From an uncultured Eggerthellaceae bacterium (GTDB taxonomy: Bacteria; Actinomycetota; Coriobacteriia; Coriobacteriales; Eggerthellaceae): a DNA stretch of 38,044 nucleotides. A program made the translations under genes and the position numbers. The notes beneath the pieces are model-generated. The model had not been told where the DNA came from. It saw nothing but the letters and a program-made list of their open reading frames with translations, and did not search any database. Location: the NCBI GenBank assembly GCA_944320405.1, contig CALUHI010000043.1, positions 1-38,044 on the forward strand. Direction: 5' to 3'. Below are positions 32,935 through 38,044 of the stretch, one piece after another. Within the stretch, counting starts at the first letter, position 1, and each line of letters opens with the position of its first letter.

Positions 32935-33321
32935 CTATTTCTTTGAGCGCGCACGCATTTTTCCAGAGCCATACGTTCTGTGGATATCGCAGGAGCCCGA
33001 ACCTGAAGCGTCTGTCACATCCACTTTTGCCTGAAACGTTGCATCGATGCCACGATCGATAATGCCTTGAAGATACTGCCTGACGGAATTGACAGTGCTT
33101 TTGTTGACAAGTTCACTTTCGATGATGAGTTGTCCTTCGGTCTGTATTATCCCTGGTTTCCAATCACTCTCCAACAGCCAGGTGTTTTTGTCGATCAGAT
33201 TCGGTTTTGCATATCGACTTGCCTTTTTAGCCCATTCCTGCGTGTAGGCTTCAAGCTTCTCTGCCTCTTCACGATTTGCTGGGTATACACGAACCTCCAC
33301 GAGCCCCTCATAAAAACTCAT
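32935..33321 (-). CDS. Hypothetical protein, lower-GC gene
   Basis: 128 residues from the ATG at 33321, with GAGGTG 6 bases upstream (a start three codons earlier has no site). It begins SFYEGLVEVRVYPANREEAEKLEAY, followed by an alpha/beta-like pattern, and ends with a basic tail KMRARSKK. Codon use is clearly richer in A and T than the neighbours, which suggests recent acquisition. No known domain is recognised. It lies between the duplicated leader and small protein 2. Confidence 0.6.
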   Translation of the reverse strand: MSFYEGLVEVRVYPANREEAEKLEAYTQEWAKKASRYAKPNLIDKNTWLLESDWKPGIIQTEGQLIIESELVNKSTVNSVRQYLQGIIDRGIDATFQAKVDVTDASGSGSCDIHRTYGSGKMRARSKK

Positions 33322-33424
33322 AGCAATCACCTCTTTCGGATAAGATGCATCTTTGCTGGTTTGGGATAATCAACATTGACGTCAATGGTTCCCACAATCA
33401 CCTCCCCCCGAATCAACGAGCCCG

Positions 33425-33607
33425 TCAGCCCACGACGAACCGCCGCAGGTCGATTCCCAGTTCCTCCGCCTTGCGGCACAGTTCCTCCCCCGACATGCGC
33501 TCAATGTCAGCCACGTCCAGCAGCGCAGCGGGAAAGCCGCTGAACACGGCCGTGCCGCAATAATCCAGCAGATACGCGCGCAGAGCGTCAATGTCGATCA
33601 ATGCCAT
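33425..33607 (-). CDS. Small protein 2 of a paralogous pair (60 aa), unknown function
   Basis: 60 residues, ATG at 33607 with TTGAGGGGG upstream. Nearly identical to small protein 1 over the first 38 residues (MALIDIDALRAYLLDYCGTA, then VFSGFPAALLDVADIE), and 70-90 bp of upstream DNA is also shared (33608-33695 with 32722-32805), so the pair arose by local duplication. The upstream homologous reading frame is broken here by a one-base length difference and a stop, which fixes the start. No function is recognised. Confidence 0.7.
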   Translation of the reverse strand: MALIDIDALRAYLLDYCGTAVFSGFPAALLDVADIERMSGEELCRKAEELGIDLRRFVVG

Positions 33608-33721
33608 AACCCAAACCCCCTCAACTCCATGCCGACGATCAAATGGGGCCTTTTGCCGCGGACCACCTGCGCAGATCGCCCGCGGCGCCAGGCCCCGTCA
33701 TCCGAGCTTCGCACGCGCCGT

Positions 33722-35244
33722 CTAACTGCGCTTCGCGGCTTCCCTTCCTTGGGCGGACACTTGCACGCTTTCGGGAAGCTCGGAAAGCGCACCGGGCTTG
33801 AGCGCGATGTTCTTGCCGATACGGACTTTCTTGAGCCCCGTGCAGCCCTTGAATGCGTTTTTCGCGATTGACCCATGTCCAGAAATGGAAACCGACTCCA
33901 AATGGGGCATCGAACCAAACGCATTGGCTTTGAGCGTCGCGTCGGCGAGCCGCAGCTTCAACGAGACAAGGGACGTACAGCCGTTGAAAACTCTTGTGCC
34001 AAAATACCAAATCCGGTTTTTTCCCTGGTCAAAGGAAGAAAGAGCTTCGCATCCCTCAAACGCGCGATCGCATATCCGGGACCAATCCCGTGATGTCATC
34101 GAGACCTTTTCCAAACGAGCGCAATCGGCAAACGCCTCTTTACCGATGTCGCGACAGAACAGCTCTGCACCCTTGATGGATCGGTTTCCCATAAAGCACT
34201 TGTCGGGAATGTTCTGAGCCGCGCCGTCGCTATCATAGATCACGATGTCGCCAGACAGATACTGTTTGACGGCCTCGGCGGAAAGCGGGTAATCCTCGGA
34301 TGTACGACGTTCTGCCTTGGCCTCAGCCGCACGACGCTCTGCCTCGATTTTCTCCTCCTGCTCGGAAAGCAGTCCTCCGAGAATGCAAGCATTTCCGGGT
34401 TCGTGTATGATTCACGCACGATCTTGCGTGCAAGATCGAGGGTTTTCTCCGTCCAAGCATACCTTCTCGTGAAAACGGAAAGAAGCGACTTCCTGCCCTG
34501 TTCGCACATGGGGACAAGATACCTGTCGAGCTTGCGCGGCTCGTACCAGCGCGTTGAAATGCCAAGCAGCAGTTCGTAAGTGTCGTAGCAACCCTTTTTG
34601 AAAAGATACGTGTAGTCGATCGCATTGGCAAACCCCACTATCTGCTTTTCATGCAAATGCTCGGCAAGCTTTTTCGCGTTGTTGGCGCGCGCGAGCTTTT
34701 CAAAGCGCTGTCTGTTCAAGGGGAGCTCCTCGCCCTTCACGATCCATGAATACGCAGCCGCTTCGGCGCAGTCCTCGTATTCGCAGAACTCACTATCCAG
34801 CTCGATGTAATCGTTGTTGCCGTCTTCCGCAAGATAGGTTTCCGTAAGACCGTCATCGCCAACGCGCCACGAATGGGAGAAGACGTATTTGGAGTCATCG
34901 CTCAAGACCTCGCCAACGCCCTCCATGCTCGGGCCCCATGCGGTCCCGAAAGAAAGGTGAAGATGCCAGACTCCGTTTTCAAACTCGCGCAGCAAAAACA
35001 TTGCGGTGTCGGAGTAGCCACGTGATATCGGCTCGACAGAAAGCGCATAAAGATAGGCGGGTCGTTTGCTCAGAACGTCAAACACCGATTAATAAAGACC
35101 CCGATTATCGGAAGGGCATTCAAAGCCATCGGGATCTTCAATCCATCCCGCAGCCACAAGGTTGTCTCGCATCTTGCGCAACACAGAAGCTATGCCCTTC
35201 TCGCTCGACGCGATGTAGAAGTTGTTGTCGCAATAGTTCGCCAT
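33722..35244 (-). pseudogene. Disrupted gene: N-terminal alpha/beta domain plus BspA-like leucine-rich repeats
   Basis: Three open pieces read as one protein. Piece 1 (35244-35092) starts MANYCDNNFYIASSEKG and ends at an in-frame TAA (35091-35089); the same frame continues as FDVLSKRPAYLYALSVEP from 35085 (a GTG there could be a re-start). Near 34385 the frame shifts by one base: after NPEMLA the true continuation is ILGGLLSEQEEKIEAERRAA, in the frame of piece 3. Piece 3 ends in LRR_5-type repeats (AFADCARLEKVSM, AFEGCEALSSF, VFNGCTSLVSLKL, AFGSMPHLESVSI, AFKGCTGLKKVRI). About 500 residues if intact. The N-terminus recalls YubB/DUF1281-like starts (weak). Either a decayed gene or sequencing errors. 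Confidence 0.7.
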
Positions 35245-35382
35245 GGTCCACCAGCCTCGCTCTCTTGATCCCGACAGGCTCGTCTCGCACGATTAAGCCA
35301 GCCATAACCGCTGGCCCACCAACCATTTAACCATCCAATTCCCGAAGCCTGGTGCGCAACATTTCTGAACGCTCGCCGCACT

Positions 35383-37074
35383 TCAGGCCATCACCTCCTT
35401 CCGAAAGAAGCCCGTGCCTGGACGGACATCCCATCCTTGATCACGCGCAAAGCCGAGAGCTTCTTCGTATTCCCGCTCCGTCAACTCGCGTTTGGACAGC
35501 TCGAACCAATGCTTCGCGGGCATCTTGAACCCCATCTCGACCAACGCCTTCGCCGATGCCGCGCCGCCGCCTTCCAGGGCAAGCTGCAGCGCCGCGCCCT
35601 GCTCGGCCGCGCCACCGGTGGGAAAGCCGGACGTACGCACCTTGCGCATCAACTCGATGTCGCGCGGCCACTGGGCGACGACGTTGCCGAAGGTGGCGCC
35701 GAAGAAGTACAGCTTGGGGCCGTATCCGCGGCGGTCCTTCAGCTTCTCGTTCATGTGGGTCAGCCGCTTTTGATCCGGCATCTTGCAACCCAGGTCGCAC
35801 AGGGTCGACAGCAGGTGGCGGGCATCGTCCTTGGCGCGCTCGGCAACCTCGTCCCACGTGCGAGAATTCGGGTCGTAATGGAGCTTGCGCTGCTTGTCTA
35901 AGTAGGATTTGAGCGGCGCCATGACATCCGTCACGAAGCAACCCTCAAGCTTGGCCGGATGCTTTTCCGGAAGCTCTTTCCTTCCAGCCGCCGTGGGGAA
36001 ATCGAATCTGCGGGAGAGCAGGTAGTCGAACGCTTCGCGATCGAGCCTTTTGGCGCAGTCCACCCACAGCTCGATGTCCCACTTGCCGCCGGGGAATCCC
36101 GTCCCGACGGATTGCAAGGCCTCGTCTGCGGCATCGAAATCGTGCTCTCGCACCATCGAAGCGAAGGCCTTCGCCGTCTTGGCGTCCCATTTTCTGCTGG
36201 CGTCGACGCACGCCCGATCAGCGGACTTGGCCGAAGGGCGACTCTTGCCTTCGTAAAAGGCATCGGAAAGCAGCGTCCCTTCGACATCCTTCGGCTTGAT
36301 CGTGCGGAGCGCGTCCGGAACATAATCTCGCAGCCACCGATACGCATCCGCGTTCCAACTCGCAAGCAGCTCTTTGCGCACGGACGCCTTCTCGAAGTCA
36401 AGCCCGTCGAGGCTCCACTTCCTGCTCTCAAGGAAGATGCGACGCACCTCCCCTGGCAAATGGAAAAACGCCCGGAGCTTGGAGTCGTCATCGTAGACGG
36501 GGCCCGGCGAGGTCGCGGAGAACTCCCAAGGAATCCTGAACGAGGCGCCGTGATCGGCGAGCAGGCCGAAAACCTCGGCGTCCTCCTCGTACCAAAGCCA
36601 TCTGCCCTCGCCATGCGAATAGCAAAGCGCATCGTTGATCCCCGAGTTCAACGGAATGCAGGGGATGCGGAGGATCATGCCGCAGCGTCCCTCTATTCGA
36701 TCGAGGATCCGCTTGAAGCAGGATGCCCATCCCCCATCAGGCGCCTTGGCACGCAAGATCGATCCGCGCAACGCGGTTTCCTCTAGCGGTTGGACCAGCT
36801 TAACCGCGTCCTTCAAATCGAGCCCATCGATCGCCGCTTGGCGTTCACCTCGTTTGAACAAAGGATCGAAGTCGAAATCGGTGTAGTACGCCGCCATGCA
36901 CAGGAGCGTCTTGCGATCGTCGTCGAGCTGGTCGAAATCAGCGATGCCGTAAGGCGTCCAGTCCATCGCGCGGAAATCGACGCCGCCCCACGGAGCGGCA
37001 GGATCGAGCTCGAAACGGCACAATGGCGAGCCGCTGATGGCAGTCGCCGCATTAGCGGCATGATGATTTGGCAA
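35383..37074 (-). CDS. Large hypothetical protein of the accessory locus (563 aa)
   Basis: 563 residues from a TTG at 37074 that follows a strong AAGGAGG site, giving M-PNHHAANAATAISGS; this leader is shared with 32792-32886. The protein is soluble with no signal or membrane segments. Helical pairs such as DAVKLVQPLEETALRGSILR, LVEMGFKMPAKHW and STLCDLGCKMPDQKRL hint at degenerate ankyrin-like repeats, but no consensus is clear enough to assign. No catalytic motif is seen. It follows the 37151 gene with a 76-bp gap on the same strand. Confidence 0.65.
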   Translation of the reverse strand: MPNHHAANAATAISGSPLCRFELDPAAPWGGVDFRAMDWTPYGIADFDQLDDDRKTLLCMAAYYTDFDFDPLFKRGERQAAIDGLDLKDAVKLVQPLEETALRGSILRAKAPDGGWASCFKRILDRIEGRCGMILRIPCIPLNSGINDALCYSHGEGRWLWYEEDAEVFGLLADHGASFRIPWEFSATSPGPVYDDDSKLRAFFHLPGEVRRIFLESRKWSLDGLDFEKASVRKELLASWNADAYRWLRDYVPDALRTIKPKDVEGTLLSDAFYEGKSRPSAKSADRACVDASRKWDAKTAKAFASMVREHDFDAADEALQSVGTGFPGGKWDIELWVDCAKRLDREAFDYLLSRRFDFPTAAGRKELPEKHPAKLEGCFVTDVMAPLKSYLDKQRKLHYDPNSRTWDEVAERAKDDARHLLSTLCDLGCKMPDQKRLTHMNEKLKDRRGYGPKLYFFGATFGNVVAQWPRDIELMRKVRTSGFPTGGAAEQGAALQLALEGGGAASAKALVEMGFKMPAKHWFELSKRELTEREYEEALGFARDQGWDVRPGTGFFRKEVMA

Positions 37075-37133
37075 GGGGTTTCGACCTCCTTAAGTTTGGT
37101 TCCGCAACGTTCAGGCGTTGAGCGACCAAGCGT
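37040..37133 (-). repeat. Duplicated leader, copy 2
   Basis: Counterpart of 32792-32886, upstream of and into the start of the 563-residue gene. Conserved blocks include GGTTTCGACCTCCTT and GCGTTGAGCG with CCAAGCG (plus strand). Conservation of non-coding sequence upstream of the ribosome site suggests a shared control element or a recent recombination. Confidence 0.75.
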
Positions 37134-37150
37134 CCATCACGCCCGCGACA

Positions 37151-38044
37151 CTAGACGGACGCAAGCTTGTTGGACTTCTTGAACGCCAAAAGCGGGGCGA
37201 TGTCGCATGCGCCGTCGGGATCGACGCATTCCAGCTCGACTTGGAACGGGTCGGCATTCGCCACCTTCGCAGCAAGGCGCCCGATGTTCAACGCCACGGC
37301 GAACGATTCCTCGCGGGTAAGCGTCAGCTGGCCGAGCGCCTTGCCCTCCGGCGTCTTCACCGCGACCTCGAAAGAAGGATCCTCTCCGTGGGACCCTCCG
37401 ACGAACTCGCAGAACCCCCTGTTGAGCGCATTGGGCCCGATTTCGGAAGCGTGCGCGTCGATGTTCATGTGCAGGATGACGCGATCACCCGCGCCCATTT
37501 GGGCGCGCTGCTTCGCCCCGCGCCCGCTGACCGAAAACGCGCCAGGCAGCCGCGACAGCAGGCCAGCGGTAAGCTCGTCAGCGTAGGATGCGAACGCGTC
37601 GGTGCATCCCGGAACCCCGTCCTCGCCCCATCCGATCGACCGGAATCCCGCCGGCGACCAATAGCAGCGCTTGGAAACCCCGCATGAAAGGACTTCCGTG
37701 CCAAGCCCGTCGCTGTCTTCCCCGTCGACCGTAAGCGAGTTGGGCGTGTCGATGCGCCCGTAGATCTCGATCTCCGGGAAACGCTCGGAGATGGTCGCGA
37801 GCACCTCGCCGACCGCATCGGCGGTGCCGGGAACGGCGAAGTGGGTCCGAAAACCCCTCTGCCAACGGTCCCCCAGCTCTTCGACGAGCCACGTCCACGC
37901 GTCGATCTGCGGATGAAAAGGCGCGTGCGCGCGGCGATACCCGTCAAGGATGGACGAGATCTCGCCGACAAGCTCCGCGTTGCGCGCGTCGACGCCCTTG
38001 AAGAACACCTTTCCTCCTCCGCAGGGGATCCTGGTGCTGAGGAT
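37151..38044 (-). CDS. Hypothetical protein, possibly continuing beyond the window
   Basis: 285 residues if the GTG at 38008 (GGAGGAGG just upstream) is the start; however the frame stays open to the window edge and reads STRIPCGGGKVFFKGVD, which looks protein-like, so the gene may be cut at its 5' end. Features: LGDRWQRGFRTHFAVPGTA, GEVLATISERFPEIEIYG and a C-terminal EESFAVALNIGRLAAKVANAD segment. An alpha/beta fold is likely; no family is recognised. It heads the accessory cluster that continues with the 563-residue protein. Confidence 0.6.
   Translation of the reverse strand: MLSTRIPCGGGKVFFKGVDARNAELVGEISSILDGYRRAHAPFHPQIDAWTWLVEELGDRWQRGFRTHFAVPGTADAVGEVLATISERFPEIEIYGRIDTPNSLTVDGEDSDGLGTEVLSCGVSKRCYWSPAGFRSIGWGEDGVPGCTDAFASYADELTAGLLSRLPGAFSVSGRGAKQRAQMGAGDRVILHMNIDAHASEIGPNALNRGFCEFVGGSHGEDPSFEVAVKTPEGKALGQLTLTREESFAVALNIGRLAAKVANADPFQVELECVDPDGACDIAPLLAFKKSNKLASV

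Noticed and set aside
33608-33924. Upstream extension or separate gene before small protein 2
   Set aside because: The frame homologous to the upstream part of small protein 1 is broken by a one-base length difference and a stop; the other frame (33598-33924) is a shadow.
34240-34380. C-terminal tail SRRRKSRQSVVRL of the 34240-35085 frame as real protein
   Set aside because: The neighbouring frame reads a natural coiled-coil sequence EQEEKIEAERRAAEAKAE leading into the LRR part, so the tail is out-of-frame translation after a frameshift.
1-38044. tRNA, rRNA, insertion sequence or prophage genes
   Set aside because: None could be recognised by eye on either strand; short tRNA-like hairpins lacked the conserved T-loop sequence.

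Overview
The window looks like a chromosomal stretch of a GC-rich anaerobic actinobacterium, most likely an Eggerthellaceae/Coriobacteriia member (genera such as Eggerthella, Gordonibacter, Adlercreutzia or Slackia). This is an inference from gene content: several molybdopterin enzymes with Tat signals, a selenocysteine formate dehydrogenase, diaminopimelate dehydrogenase, desulfoferrodoxin, a LuxR-type regulator and a CRP-type regulator next to redox genes. No rRNA, tRNA, CRISPR array, insertion sequence or prophage was seen.

Layout. 1-3370: a dicarboxylate/glutamate symporter (cut by the window edge) and an RmlD-like reductase on the minus strand, then meso-diaminopimelate dehydrogenase on plus. 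3371-5106: a lower-GC island holding a truncated-looking nuclease-like gene between two inverted pairs of a short repeat. 5107-8255: a Tat-exported C45-type amidohydrolase lipoprotein divergent from a LuxR-type regulator, then an orphan Nif11-type peptide precursor. 8311-12975: a two-gene formate dehydrogenase operon; its catalytic subunit reads through an in-frame UGA with a recognisable SECIS hairpin. 13139-16629: ThrH, and a divergent pair made of a Trm9/ALKBH8-like methyltransferase and Elp3, which together suggest a bacterial wobble-uridine (cm5U to mcm5U) pathway. 16675-20868: a 28-bp perfect hairpin, two EamA transporters, a SpoU-family RNA methyltransferase and a LysR regulator. 20906-21132: a large imperfect palindrome made of six copies of a 15-bp motif about 42 bp apart (three forward, three reversed).

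21235-27498: a self-contained respiratory module bracketed by identical terminator hairpins: DmsC-, DmsB- and DmsA-like subunits on minus, and a CRP-family regulator translationally coupled to an MFS carrier on plus. 27531-32325: mostly housekeeping genes on minus: L31 with a long charged tail, RhaD-type aldolase, desulfoferrodoxin, Lgt, a zinc-ribbon protein and a sodium-dependent (NSS) transporter. 32511-38044: an accessory locus of unrecognised genes with duplicated leaders, two 60-64 residue paralogous proteins, an LRR protein gene broken by an in-frame stop and a frameshift, and two unknown proteins.

How the parts fit: formate oxidation (FdhA plus a flavoprotein that can pass electrons to NAD(P)) and a periplasmic DMSO-reductase-type enzyme would form donor and acceptor ends of an anaerobic electron chain. 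The acceptor module carries its own regulator and importer, as expected for a substrate-specific reductase. Several genes share a TACAAT -10 element. Functions of the 32.5-38 kb locus, the peptide precursor and the six-motif palindrome are unknown.
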